DNA of 64,000 nt from AWTP1-13 sp963814055 (GTDB taxonomy: Bacteria; Pseudomonadota; Alphaproteobacteria; Rhizobiales; Hyphomicrobiaceae): contig CAWFBJ010000029.1 in the NCBI GenBank assembly GCA_963814055.1, positions 248,001 to 312,000 on the forward strand. Reading direction: 5' to 3'. Both the position numbers and the translations under genes were made by a program. Below the pieces are notes generated by a model. It worked only from the letters and a program-made list of their open reading frames with translations. It did no database searches and had not been told where the DNA came from. Positions 44,040 to 53,102 of this stretch are shown here, in pieces (position 1 is the stretch's first letter; the number at the start of each line of letters is the position of its first letter).

Positions 44040-44160
44040 TCATCCCGGAAGTCGAGGCGCAGGCGAGACTATCCGGGACCTGACCCGAGAGCGGTGCTTG
44101 CTACGGTTCCCGGCTCTGCGGCATCGCGCTCCTGCGCGACGCCTACGGGATGACGGGTGG
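44040..44160. repeat. GC-rich intergenic repeat-like segment
   Basis: ATCCCGGAAGTCGAGGCG near 44042 and GACTATCCGGGAC near 44067 are inverse half elements, with a further CTACGGGATGACGG near 44147. Such units are common between genes in this bacterial group. No gene is visible. Confidence 0.35.
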
Positions 44161-44176
44161 AGATTGATACAGCCGA

Positions 44177-45142
44177 TCACTCCTGCGTCTCGAGCCCCGT
44201 CGGCACGGGCACGTTCTCTGGCCTCAGCTTGAGCCCTGCTGCCAGGGCAACAGTCTCCAGCGTGGCCGCGAAATCCTTCGCCAGGTAGGCTTCGGGGTCC
44301 GGTTGCAGGATAGCTGCGCCGAAGTGGGCCTGCAGCGCCTCGCGCGTCGCCGCTGTCACGGGCATGGGCACGCCGAGCTTGCGACCCGCCTCCAGTCCCA
44401 GGTCGAGGTCTTTGCGCAGCAGTTCGGGCGTGAACGTCGTGGTCCAGTCCAAATTGACGAACGCGTTCGACTTGTAGCGGGTGAACATCGACCCCATCGC
44501 GCCGTTGTTCATGAATTCCAGGAACGCGTGGCGCGGCACGCCGGCCTTCTCGGCCAGGATCGTGATCTCGGCAAGGTTCTGGATCACCACTCCCAGCATC
44601 ACGTTGTGCGCGATCTTGCAGATGCGCGAGCGCTCGCCTTCGCCGACATAGGACACGCCGCGCGGCGCAAAGCTCAGCATGTAGGGCTTGGCAAGCTCGA
44701 ACGCCGCCTTTGGCCCCGACGCCACAGCGCTCAGCTTGCCGGCCTTCACCACCTTACCGTTGCCGCTCACCGGCGCCGCCAGGAAATCCACGCCTAGTGC
44801 CGCAAGCTTTGCGCGGCAGTCGACCGATTCCTGCACCGAGATCGACGAGCAATCGACGATGACCTTCGGCGCCTTGCCTTTTCCGGCCGAGGCGACACCG
44901 TTCTTGCCGAAGCAGACCTCTTCCAGATCCTTGCCTGTCGACACCATGACGAACACAAGGTCGCTGCCCGACAAATTGGCCGGAGTTTCCACAACGCGGG
45001 CTCCGAGCTTTGTCAGCGGTTCGGCCTTCGCCCGCGTGCGATTCCAGATGCTGACCATGTTGCCGGCCTTGAGGAGATGCTCGGCCATCGGATAGCCCAT
45101 GCGCCCCATGCCGATCCAACCGATGGTATGCTTGCCGCTCAT
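44177..45142 (-). CDS. NAD(P)-dependent beta-hydroxyacid dehydrogenase
   Basis: A 321-residue enzyme of the 3-hydroxyisobutyrate dehydrogenase family. The dinucleotide site IGWIGMGRMGYPMAEHLL with N34/R35 (IWNRTRAKAE) suggests NADP. Substrate loop is AAPVSGNGKVVKAGKLSA, where the second Gly-rich part differs from the usual GGxxGA. The catalytic lysine lies in RSRICKIAHNVMLG. It is the last gene of the leftward TAXI-TRAP operon and likely oxidises or reduces the imported hydroxyacid or a product. Confidence 0.85.
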   Translation of the reverse strand: MSGKHTIGWIGMGRMGYPMAEHLLKAGNMVSIWNRTRAKAEPLTKLGARVVETPANLSGSDLVFVMVSTGKDLEEVCFGKNGVASAGKGKAPKVIVDCSSISVQESVDCRAKLAALGVDFLAAPVSGNGKVVKAGKLSAVASGPKAAFELAKPYMLSFAPRGVSYVGEGERSRICKIAHNVMLGVVIQNLAEITILAEKAGVPRHAFLEFMNNGAMGSMFTRYKSNAFVNLDWTTTFTPELLRKDLDLGLEAGRKLGVPMPVTAATREALQAHFGAAILQPDPEAYLAKDFAATLETVALAAGLKLRPENVPVPTGLETQE

Positions 45143-45169
45143 TGCGTGATCCTTGTGAAAGACGATTTC

Positions 45170-46453
45170 TCAGTACCTGTTCGCGATCGGCAGTTCTTCC
45201 GCCGGGAAGTGCGTGATGACGCGGCAGCCCTTGTCGGTTACCACCACCTCCTCCTCGATGCGGGCGGCCGAGAAGCCGTCCTTCGCCGGGCAGTAGGTTT
45301 CCAGCGCGAACACCATGCCGGGCTTCAGCTCCATCGGCTGATCCATGGAGACGAGGCGGGAGATGATCGGGCGCTCGTGCAGGGCGAGGCCGAGGCCGTG
45401 GCCGAATTGCAGACCGAAGGCCGCCATCTCGTCGGGGAAACCGAACTCTGGCGCCTTGGGCCACACGGCTGCGACCTTGTCGGTCGACTGGCCCGGCTTG
45501 ATGAGCGCGATCGCCTTGTCCAACCATTCGCGGCAGAGCTTGTAGGCGTCGCGCTGGGCGTCGGTGGCGCGGCCGACATTGAAGGTGCGGTAGTAGCAGG
45601 TGCGATAGCCCATGTACGACTGCAGGATGTCGAAGAAAGCCTGATCGCCCGGGCGAATGATCCGGTCGGTGAAGTTGTGCGGGTGCGGATTGCAGCGCTC
45701 GCCGGAGATGGCGTTGATGGCTTCGACGTCGTCGGAGCCCATCTCGTAGAGCATCTTGTTGGCCTTGGCGACGATGTCGTTTTCGCGCACGCCGGGTTTC
45801 AGCTCCTCCCAGATCATGTGGTAGACGCCGTCCACCATGGCGGCGGCCTGGTTCAGCAGCGTGATCTCGTCGACGTTCTTGATCTCGCGCGCGTCCAGCA
45901 TCACCTGCTGGCCGTCGACCGGCTTGATGCCGGCGGCCTCAAGGGCGAACCACATGCCGGGTTCGATGAGATCGACGCCGACGGGCTGGCCGGCGACACC
46001 GGCTTCCTTGAGCAGACCGGCGATCTCCTCGGCGTGCTGCTTCATCAGGCCCGCTGACGGCGGCACCGTGCCGCGCATGCCCAGCATGCCCGCCCGGAAA
46101 TTCTCCGGCGGCAGCCAATCGCAGTAGAGCCTGTGATGCACGGCGGCTGAGCCGAAGTCCCACTGGATGGGATCCTGATCACCTGCCAGCAAGGCGAAGC
46201 GGCAGAGCTTGTCGCGCTCCCATTCGCCGATCTTGGTGCCGGTGAGGTAGCGGATGTTGTTGACGTCGAACGTCAGCAGGGCGCCAAGATTGGAATTCTT
46301 CAGCGCCTGTTTGGCCCGGCTGAGGCGATAGCGATGCAGGCGCCGGAAGTCGACGCGCGTTTCGAAGTCGACATTGGTGTGGCCTGGCGCCTGCAGGGCG
46401 CGGTCCCAGCGCCATTTCGGATCGAGGTCGCGGACAGCACCGTCTTCGGTCAC
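45170..46453 (-). CDS. M24-family (Xaa-Pro peptidase-like) enzyme
   Basis: A 427-residue pita-bread protein, N-domain to about 170 (LTFDVNNIRYLTGTKIGEW), catalytic domain after. Family metal ligands seen: Asp in AFFDILQSYMGY, His in FGHGLGLALHERP, Glu in ALETYCP and Glu in IEEEVVVTDKG. The second Asp of the usual GYxSDxTRT is replaced: GYRTCYYRTF, so the metal site is incomplete. Distant DddP-like DMSP lyases share the fold and FD..NIRY motif. The start is doubtful: GTG 46453 is shown, but ATG 46484 in another frame has AGGGAG seven bases before, suggesting a small indel near 46450. Confidence 0.8.
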   Translation of the reverse strand: MTEDGAVRDLDPKWRWDRALQAPGHTNVDFETRVDFRRLHRYRLSRAKQALKNSNLGALLTFDVNNIRYLTGTKIGEWERDKLCRFALLAGDQDPIQWDFGSAAVHHRLYCDWLPPENFRAGMLGMRGTVPPSAGLMKQHAEEIAGLLKEAGVAGQPVGVDLIEPGMWFALEAAGIKPVDGQQVMLDAREIKNVDEITLLNQAAAMVDGVYHMIWEELKPGVRENDIVAKANKMLYEMGSDDVEAINAISGERCNPHPHNFTDRIIRPGDQAFFDILQSYMGYRTCYYRTFNVGRATDAQRDAYKLCREWLDKAIALIKPGQSTDKVAAVWPKAPEFGFPDEMAAFGLQFGHGLGLALHERPIISRLVSMDQPMELKPGMVFALETYCPAKDGFSAARIEEEVVVTDKGCRVITHFPAEELPIANRY

Positions 46454-46625
46454 GATTCTGTGGTTCGGTGGTCCGCTTGTTCATGGTGCGCGCTCCCTGA
46501 CAGCGCGAGCTGCGCAGCTGCGCGGCATCGCACTCGGTGCACCCTGCCGCGCAGCGCTAGGTCGTGTCAATCTGACCGCGAGGAGGGTCACCAACCTGAT
46601 GATGGTCATTAGTCGCGGCGATGGT

Positions 46626-48818
46626 CTAAGCCGCAACAACTCTGTTGCGGCGCACGAGCAGCAACCCCAGAGCGAGGGTCGGCACCAGGATCACCAACCC
46701 TAGCGCCATGATCTGCAGCTGAGAGATAGGCACAATGCCGCCGCCAGGTGTGGCGAAGACGAAGCCGCCAACCACGAGCAGCACGCGCAACGGCCATTCC
46801 AGAATGCCGGCTTTGCGAAGGTCGCCGACGCCCGCCTGATAGCCCTGGATACCGCCGCAGATGAACAGCGTGCCGATGGAGATCACAATCGTAAGCCCGA
46901 GCGCTTCGAGGTAGGGACTTTCCCCCTGCAGCAGGAGCGCCGGATTGAGAACGAAGAAGAACGGAATGAAGTAGATGATGCTGCCAACCCACATGCTCTC
47001 CCACCCGGTCTTCATGGGTGGTGAACCGGCAATGCCGGCCGCCGCAAACGAGGCGATCGCCACCGGCGGCGTGATCGACGACAGCATGCCCCAGTAGAAG
47101 ATGAACATGTGCACGGCCATCTTGTTGAGGCCGAGCTTCTCTAGGGCAGGGGCGACCAGGATGGCGAGGAAGATGTAGCAGGCCGTGGTGGTGAGACCGA
47201 GACCGAGGACCAGGCTGGTGACCGCGCACATGACGAGCAACAGGAAGACATCGCCGCCGGCGATGCGCAGCAGATCGTTGGCGAGTGACGAGATGACGCC
47301 GGTCATCGAGAACGCGCCGATCAGCAGGCCGCAGCCAGCCAGAATCGCGATCAGCTCGACGAAGGTCTTGCCGTTGACCTCGAGAAACTCGACCCACCGC
47401 CGCCCTCCCCAGTTCTTGCCGGGGATTATCTCGTTGAACAGGATCAGGGCGATCATGCCCCACAAGACGGCATGGGCAATGTCGTACCACAGCATGGCCC
47501 CGGCGAGTCCGATGGACACGATAAACGCCGCCGTGTGGCCGAATCGCCAAGGCGCCGGTTGAGACCACTGATGCAGGATGATCAGAAGTGCCGCGGAGTA
47601 GAACGGCGCGTGGCTCTCGCGCTTGAAGTGCAGAAGCATGACCACGAGCAGCACGATGACCAGCAGGTAGTACCAGCCTTCCTTGATGGCATCGCTGAGG
47701 CGTGGAAGCTCCGCACGCGGGATGCCCTCGAGCTTGTGACGGGCGGCGTAGCTGTCGACCTGCGCAAACAGGCCGATGTAATACAGCACCGACGGGATGG
47801 TCGCGGCCAAGGCGACCTCGGCGTAGCTGACGTTCATGAACTGCGCCATGACGAAAGCGGTCGCACCCATGACCGGCGGCGCCAGCACGGCGCCGGTGGA
47901 GGCGCAGGCCTCGATGGCAGCGGCGTAGGACGCGCGAAAGCCCGTCTTCTTCATCACCGGGATGGTCATGGTGCCGGCGGTCAGCACGTTCGACACGATG
48001 CTGCCGCCGACCGTGCCGAGCAACCCGCTGGCAAAGATGCACACCTTGGCGGCGCCGCCGCGGAACGTGCCGCACAGCGCGAACGAGAGGTTGATGAAGA
48101 ACTTTCCGGCCCCCGTCATCATCAGCGCGGTGCCGAACACGAGGAAGCCGATGACGGTCTCGGCGAACGCTTGAATGGGGATGCCGAGCAGGCTCTCGGC
48201 GGAAAGTACGTGATAGGCGATCGCCTGATCCAGGGTCGACTGATTGCCCCTGAGCGGCCCGAGCCATCGCGACTCGGCAAACAACGGATAGACCGTGAAG
48301 GGCAGCACGCACAAGAGCAGGCTCCAGCCACCCGTGCGGCGCAGTCCCTCCATCAGCACCACCCACATGACGAGACCGGCGGCGTTCACGAGCGTGGGCG
48401 CACCGCCGAACTCCCAGCCGAGTTCGGCCGCCTTGCGGACATTGAACATGAGGTAGATCGAGGCGGCGCCCGTCGCCAGAAACAGCGCTACGTCGTACCA
48501 AGGAATCCCGTCGGCCGGCGCCCGCACGCTTCCCGGAAAGATGAGAAATGTGAAGGGGAGCATGCACAGGATCAGGAGATAGTAGTACTCCGTGTTGAGC
48601 TGGGTGAAGCCAACGAAGAAGCGCAAATTGAACTGCTGATTGATGCACAGTGCAATCGTGACGGCCGTCATGGCGGCGAGCAGCCAGCGCCAAAAGCCCG
48701 TAAGCTTACGCACGTATGTGACTTCGGCCTCGACCAGACCAGTCTGGGCGTGCGGATCAGCGAACTCTACTTTTCCGGCTGCGGCTGATGAGCCGGCTTT
48801 GTCGGATGCTGGCGGCAC
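46626..48818 (-). CDS. TRAP transporter fused permease, TAXI type
   Basis: A 730-residue permease joining the small (DctQ-like) and large (DctM-like) domains, the form used with TAXI binding proteins. About 18 hydrophobic segments are visible. Large-domain marks: TVGGSIVSNVLTAGTMTIPV near 275-295, ASTGAVLAPPVMGATAFVMA near 310-330 and SLVLGLGLTTTACYIFLAIL near 555-575, with SSITPPVAIASFAAAGIAG after it. It drives uptake of the solute bound by the protein at 48948-50114, whose stop lies 129 bp upstream. Confidence 0.93.
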   Translation of the reverse strand: MPPASDKAGSSAAAGKVEFADPHAQTGLVEAEVTYVRKLTGFWRWLLAAMTAVTIALCINQQFNLRFFVGFTQLNTEYYYLLILCMLPFTFLIFPGSVRAPADGIPWYDVALFLATGAASIYLMFNVRKAAELGWEFGGAPTLVNAAGLVMWVVLMEGLRRTGGWSLLLCVLPFTVYPLFAESRWLGPLRGNQSTLDQAIAYHVLSAESLLGIPIQAFAETVIGFLVFGTALMMTGAGKFFINLSFALCGTFRGGAAKVCIFASGLLGTVGGSIVSNVLTAGTMTIPVMKKTGFRASYAAAIEACASTGAVLAPPVMGATAFVMAQFMNVSYAEVALAATIPSVLYYIGLFAQVDSYAARHKLEGIPRAELPRLSDAIKEGWYYLLVIVLLVVMLLHFKRESHAPFYSAALLIILHQWSQPAPWRFGHTAAFIVSIGLAGAMLWYDIAHAVLWGMIALILFNEIIPGKNWGGRRWVEFLEVNGKTFVELIAILAGCGLLIGAFSMTGVISSLANDLLRIAGGDVFLLLVMCAVTSLVLGLGLTTTACYIFLAILVAPALEKLGLNKMAVHMFIFYWGMLSSITPPVAIASFAAAGIAGSPPMKTGWESMWVGSIIYFIPFFFVLNPALLLQGESPYLEALGLTIVISIGTLFICGGIQGYQAGVGDLRKAGILEWPLRVLLVVGGFVFATPGGGIVPISQLQIMALGLVILVPTLALGLLLVRRNRVVAA

Positions 48819-48947
48819 GGGGACTCCTGAACGACATGCCCCAGAGCGTGGGACCGGCGGCGCCGCACTTTGCGGCCCTGCGCGCTTGGGCCAGGGCAGC
48901 GCAATCGACGCGCTTTCGCTACGCCGGACGACGCTGCCCGGCGGGCT

Positions 48948-50114
48948 TTACTCGAAGATGGGATCCATACCGCCTGCTGTCAGAGCCGCCTTGCGCGCTG
49001 CCATCCAGGCCTTGTTGAACCCCTCCTTGTCGTCTGGCGGGTTGCCCTTCAGGAACGTGCTCCAGCCCGCCGCCAGGGTCGCCTGGCGCTTGAGGAGCTT
49101 CTGGTTGTGTGCCTCATGCTCGGCGTTCCAGGTGCCCGCCTCCTTGAGAGCCTTCACGGCGCCTTCATGGTAGGGAACGACCCACGCCAAGTTCTGGCGC
49201 TTGACATCGAGGCCGGCCGCACCCGGCGCCCCGTCCTTGTAGGCGTCGTAGTCCACGATCATCGCCTTGGTGAGACCGTACACCAGATCGGCCGGCTGCT
49301 CCCCGTAGGTCATGAAGATCGGATACGCGTAGGACGGCAGCTCCGCGGGGTTCTGGGGCGACAGGCCGACGCCGCACGTTGCCTTGTGGGGCAGGTAGTA
49401 GGGGCCGATCTTGTGCAGCCGCGCCCAGCCCTCCTTGTCGGCCACCGGCGTCGGCGGATAGGTCAGACCGCGCGGAGAGGTCTCGGCCTCTTTGGACTGG
49501 CCCGAGATGGTGGACGCGATAGCGGCGTCGACTTCATTGTTGAGGATGCCTTTCCACATGGCGCCGTAGCTGGAGAACTCGACCAGCTTCACGTCGCTCT
49601 TGGCAAGGCCGCCGAAGGCAAGCACCGCATAGGCGTTCTGGTTGAGCGCAGGAGAGCCCACGACGATGCCGATGCGTTTTCCCTTCAGGTCCTTGACCTC
49701 CTTGACGCCGGTGTCCTTGGCAACACCGAGCGAGATGGCATTGCAGTCGGTCGACGCCAGCATCAGGCGCAGCGGCTGCGGCCCCCACTCTTTGACGGCA
49801 AACTCGAACACGCCTTCCTGCGCGAAATAGGTGCCGATGCCCATGGCCGAGCTCTGAGCGCGCCCGGTCTTGAGGGGCGTAAGCCGCGCCACATCGTTGC
49901 CGGCGGGCAGCACGCGCACATCGGCGTTGTGCTTGTCCTTGAACATTTTGCCGACGGCGACGGCGATGTTGAAGCCGGACGAGCCCGTGTCGTAGGCGGT
50001 GAAGGTCAGCGTGGACGGAAGCTTGAGGTCTTGGGCAAACGCCGCTGGCGCCCCGCACAATGCGAGCCCCGCAACCGCAACGCCGAATCCGGACAGCTTG
50101 GCAAATCTGATCAC
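48948..50114 (-). CDS. TRAP transporter solute-binding protein, TAXI family
   Basis: A 388-residue periplasmic protein with a signal peptide (residues 1-27, ending AAFAQD). The TAXI family opening is TFTAYDTGSSGFNIAVAVG near 38-56; later ALNQNAYAVLAFGG and LVYGLTKAMIVDYDAYKDG fit the family. It should bind a carboxylate such as glutamate or a dicarboxylate, but the ligand is not known. It is the first gene of the leftward operon running to 44177. Confidence 0.9.
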   Translation of the reverse strand: MIRFAKLSGFGVAVAGLALCGAPAAFAQDLKLPSTLTFTAYDTGSSGFNIAVAVGKMFKDKHNADVRVLPAGNDVARLTPLKTGRAQSSAMGIGTYFAQEGVFEFAVKEWGPQPLRLMLASTDCNAISLGVAKDTGVKEVKDLKGKRIGIVVGSPALNQNAYAVLAFGGLAKSDVKLVEFSSYGAMWKGILNNEVDAAIASTISGQSKEAETSPRGLTYPPTPVADKEGWARLHKIGPYYLPHKATCGVGLSPQNPAELPSYAYPIFMTYGEQPADLVYGLTKAMIVDYDAYKDGAPGAAGLDVKRQNLAWVVPYHEGAVKALKEAGTWNAEHEAHNQKLLKRQATLAAGWSTFLKGNPPDDKEGFNKAWMAARKAALTAGGMDPIFE

Positions 50115-50469
50115 GTTGTTCCTCCCATGTGGCGGCTTGTCTTGCCGGCCAGATCAAGTGCGCTTTGCCACGCCATCAACGCGAAGCCCGCAAACGATCG
50201 TGCCGGAGGATCCTTTGGTGTGGACCCGTGTGCCGTCGGATCATTCCTGATAACATCTGGAAACTGTTCGAGCAATTGCCTGCCGCGGACTTGGTGCCCG
50301 GCAGCAGGTGTTTCGCGCAGGCCGGTTGCCGGCCGGGCCAGCGGCGAGCCTGCATTTTGCGGGCGTGCTGCGGCGGCGCGTCATCTTCAGCCGCTGCCAG
50401 ACTCGAATAATATCGATGCGGTCTTAGACCGCGACGCCGTCACAAAGCAGGGATGGAAAAAGGACAGAC
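50115..50469. promoter_or_regulatory. Divergent intergenic region with a small palindrome
   Basis: This 355-bp region separates the TAXI operon from the secreted-protein gene and must hold both promoters. GCGGTC-TTA-GACCGC at 50418-50432 is a perfect 6-bp dyad about 40 bp before the latter start. No open frame has protein-like content. Confidence 0.45.
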
Positions 50470-50982
50470 ATGTCAGCAATCAAGGTGTGCAGGGTTGTCG
50501 GTGCGCTCCTCCTTGCGGGCTTTTTCGCCGCGGGGGTGTTGTCGTGGAACCCAGCGCGCGCGCTTGCGGTCGACACATCGCCCTTCGAGAAGCTTGTAGG
50601 CAGATGGGTCGGCGAGGGCCGTCTCGGCGTCCGCAATAATGCCACCGAGCAGGTCAAGTGCCGGGTGACCTACCTCGTTCCGGGCTCTACAGATCAGCTG
50701 CAGCAGACCATCCGCTGCGCATCGGGCAGCGGCAGCATCGAGGTGAGGAGCACAGTCACTCACGCCGCAGGTGCACTGACCGGCACGTGGACCGAGCTGG
50801 TTCGCAACATGCACGGCGACGTCACCGGAACCGTTACGCCGCGCGGCTTCAAGGTCAACGTCCAGGGCGAAGGCCTGAAAGCCAACATGGACATCGTGAT
50901 TATGGGCAAGAAACAGATCATCGAGATCCAGTTCATCGACAGCTCCCTGATCGGTCTGACGTTGATCCTGGAGAAGGGCTGA
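50470..50982 (+). CDS. Secreted hypothetical protein
   Basis: A 170-residue protein. Residues 1-33 are a signal peptide (VGALLLAGFFAAG, cleavage near ARALA). The mature part starts FEKLVGRWVGEGRLG and has many beta-prone strands, reminiscent of a calycin/lipocalin-type barrel, with two cysteines (VKCRVT, IRCASG). I do not recognise the family. It lies upstream of paaX, in the same direction, 84 bp away; a functional link is not implied. Confidence 0.65.
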   Translation: MSAIKVCRVVGALLLAGFFAAGVLSWNPARALAVDTSPFEKLVGRWVGEGRLGVRNNATEQVKCRVTYLVPGSTDQLQQTIRCASGSGSIEVRSTVTHAAGALTGTWTELVRNMHGDVTGTVTPRGFKVNVQGEGLKANMDIVIMGKKQIIEIQFIDSSLIGLTLILEKG

Positions 50983-51066
50983 CGTAGCCTGCCTCACGGC
51001 TGCGATCGCCGTCGTGGTCCGCAAGGCGCGGGGGCGAAGCGTTAGCCGCAATAGCAGAGACGCCCG

Positions 51067-51990
51067 TTGTCCAGCCGCGAGCGCCGATCCGGCCATTCTT
51101 CCTTGGAAGATATTTTCAACGCGACGCTGGCGCGTCTCGACCGACCGCTGCGCGCGTGGTCGCTGATCGTGACCGTGTTCGGCGATGTGGTGGCGCCGCG
51201 CGGCGGCTCCCTCTGGCTCGGGACTCTCAACGACATCATGGGTGCGTTCGGCATCGGCGAAGGCGTGGTGCGCACGGCCATGTCGCGGCTGGCGGCCGAC
51301 GGCTGGGTCACGCGCGACCGCATCGGCCGCAACAGCTATTACCGCCTCACCCCCAAGGCGACGGCTCTGTCGGAGGCCGCCGCGGCGCGCATCTACCGCC
51401 TGCCGCAGCGCGGCTGGTCCGGCACCTGGACGCTCGTCGTGCCGAAGGAGGAGCCGGGCACCCGCCTTGCCCATCGCCGCGCTGCCCTGCACCGGGCCGG
51501 CTTCGCGCCGCTCAATTCCGGACTTTTCATCGCTCCGGCGGGGCACGAGGTGCCCGACGAAGCCGCGCGCGTCTTCGCGTTCAGCGCAAGATCGAGCCGT
51601 GCGAAAACGGACGATCCGGAGCAGGACCGCGAGATTGCCAGGTCGGCCTGGAAGCTCGACGAGATCGCTGGCGGCTATCGGGCTTTTTGCGATCACTACG
51701 CGCCCGTTGCCTCGGCGCTTGCCCCATTTCAGGGAGGCTCGGACCTCGCCGCGCTGGGCCTCCGGCTGCTGCTGGTGCATGAGCTTCGGCGCATCGCACT
51801 GCGCGATCCGGGCCTGCCGCTCGAACTGCTGGGCAGCGACTGGGCGGGCCTTGAGGCACGAGCGCTCGCCAGGAAAATCTGGCTCGCCTGCCTCAAGCCG
51901 TCGGAGCGCTGGCTCGACACCCATGCCAGCGGCCTCGACGGCGCGCTGCCGGCCCCCTCACCGGAGCTTCAGCGCCGCTTCAAGGCGTAG
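51067..51990 (+). CDS. paaX: Phenylacetic acid degradation repressor PaaX
   Basis: A 307-residue repressor from a TTG start at 51067. The N-terminal winged helix (about 25-105) has GIGEGVVRTAMSRLAADGWV and RNSYYRLTPKATA; the C-terminal domain has the PaaX block WSGTWTLVVPKE and GFAPLNSGLFIAPAG. PaaX binds phenylacetyl-CoA and then releases DNA. It is followed by the paa operon with a clear dyad in the 102-bp gap, so local control is likely. Confidence 0.92.
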   Translation: MSSRERRSGHSSLEDIFNATLARLDRPLRAWSLIVTVFGDVVAPRGGSLWLGTLNDIMGAFGIGEGVVRTAMSRLAADGWVTRDRIGRNSYYRLTPKATALSEAAAARIYRLPQRGWSGTWTLVVPKEEPGTRLAHRRAALHRAGFAPLNSGLFIAPAGHEVPDEAARVFAFSARSSRAKTDDPEQDREIARSAWKLDEIAGGYRAFCDHYAPVASALAPFQGGSDLAALGLRLLLVHELRRIALRDPGLPLELLGSDWAGLEARALARKIWLACLKPSERWLDTHASGLDGALPAPSPELQRRFKA

Positions 51991-52017
51991 CCCCGGGACG
52001 CTTTTGTAGTGCAATAC

Positions 52018-52054
52018 GTTACAGAATTTGTTGCGTGTGGCGATTTTCTGTGAC
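52018..52054. promoter_or_regulatory. Putative PaaX operator and paaA promoter
   Basis: GTTACAGAA (52018-52026) and TTCTGTGAC (52046-52054) form an 8-of-9 inverted repeat. Between and beside it lie TTGCGT (52031-52036) and CATAAA (52054-52059) with a 17-bp spacer, a weak sigma-70-like promoter. Overlap suits repression. It stands 39 bp upstream of the paaA start. Confidence 0.6.
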
Positions 52055-52092
52055 ATAAATCGGCATCCTCGCCCGCTCGAAAGGACCGTGCG

Positions 52093-53097
52093 ATGTACAC
52101 CCAGGGTCTGAACGTCACCGACACAGGCACGCCGGCAGCCGCCGAGGATGTGGCAAAGCTTGCCCGCTTCCAGGACAAAGTGGACGCCGAGGACAAGATC
52201 GAGCCGAACGATTGGATGCCGGCGGGCTACCGCAAGACGCTGGTGCGTCAGATTTCGCAGCACGCGCATTCCGAGATCATCGGCATGCAGCCGGAGGGCA
52301 ATTGGATCACGCGCGCGCCCAGCCTGCGGCGCAAGGCCGGTCTGCTTGCCAAGGTGCAGGACGAAGCCGGCCACGGCCTCTATCTCTACTCGGCCGCTGA
52401 GACGCTCGGGGTCTGCCGCGAGGAGCTCGTGGATCAGCTGCTGGCGGGCAAGGCCAAGTACTCCTCGATCTTCAACTATCCGACACTTTCCTGGGCGGAC
52501 ATCGGCGCCATCGGCTGGCTGGTGGACGGCGCGGCGATCATGAACCAGATCCCACTGTGCCGCTGCAGCTTCGGCCCCTACGCGCGCGCCATGATCCGCA
52601 TCTGCAAGGAAGAAAGCTTCCACCAGCGCCAGGGCTACGAGATCATGGTCACCCTGTCTCAGGGCAGCGCCGCACAGAAAGCCATGGCGCAGGACGCGCT
52701 GAACCGGTGGTGGTGGCCGTCGCTGATGATGTTCGGTCCATCGGACAAGGAAAGCCTGCACTCCAGCGACACGATGAAATGGAAGATCAAGCGGTTCTCC
52801 AACGATGACCTCAGGCAGAAGTTCATCGATGCCACCGTGCCGCAAGGCCACTACCTAGGTCTCACGTTCCCGGACCCAGAGCTGAGGCGCGACGAGAAAA
52901 CCGGGCATTGGCTCACCGGCGAGATCGACTGGTCCGAGTTCAAGCGTGTGCTGACCGGCGACGGCCCGTGCAACCGAGAGCGCATGAAAAACAAGACCAA
53001 GACCCACGCTGACGGTGCCTGGGTACGCGAAGCAGCCCTTGCTCATGCCGCCAAACGTGCCGAGCGCGCGGCTGCGGCGAAAATTGCTGCGGAATAG
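52093..53097 (+). CDS. paaA: 1,2-phenylacetyl-CoA epoxidase subunit PaaA
   Basis: A 334-residue diiron oxygenase subunit. The carboxylate-bridged iron ligands are visible in KVQDEAGHGLYLYSAAE (E and H) and RICKEESFHQRQGYE (E, E, H). With PaaB, C and E it epoxidises the ring of phenylacetyl-CoA, using O2 and NADPH. The C-terminus is slightly extended by an Ala-rich stretch (AKRAERAAAAKIAAE). It opens the operon directly after the PaaX site; the DUF3291 gene follows after five bases. Confidence 0.97.
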   Translation: MYTQGLNVTDTGTPAAAEDVAKLARFQDKVDAEDKIEPNDWMPAGYRKTLVRQISQHAHSEIIGMQPEGNWITRAPSLRRKAGLLAKVQDEAGHGLYLYSAAETLGVCREELVDQLLAGKAKYSSIFNYPTLSWADIGAIGWLVDGAAIMNQIPLCRCSFGPYARAMIRICKEESFHQRQGYEIMVTLSQGSAAQKAMAQDALNRWWWPSLMMFGPSDKESLHSSDTMKWKIKRFSNDDLRQKFIDATVPQGHYLGLTFPDPELRRDEKTGHWLTGEIDWSEFKRVLTGDGPCNRERMKNKTKTHADGAWVREAALAHAAKRAERAAAAKIAAE

Positions 53098-53102
53098 ATG
53101 CC

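Noticed and set aside
46609..48693. A 694-codon minus-strand frame overlapping the TAXI permease
   Set aside because: Out of frame with the permease, dominated by Arg and His; only the overlapping 730-residue reading has membrane helices.
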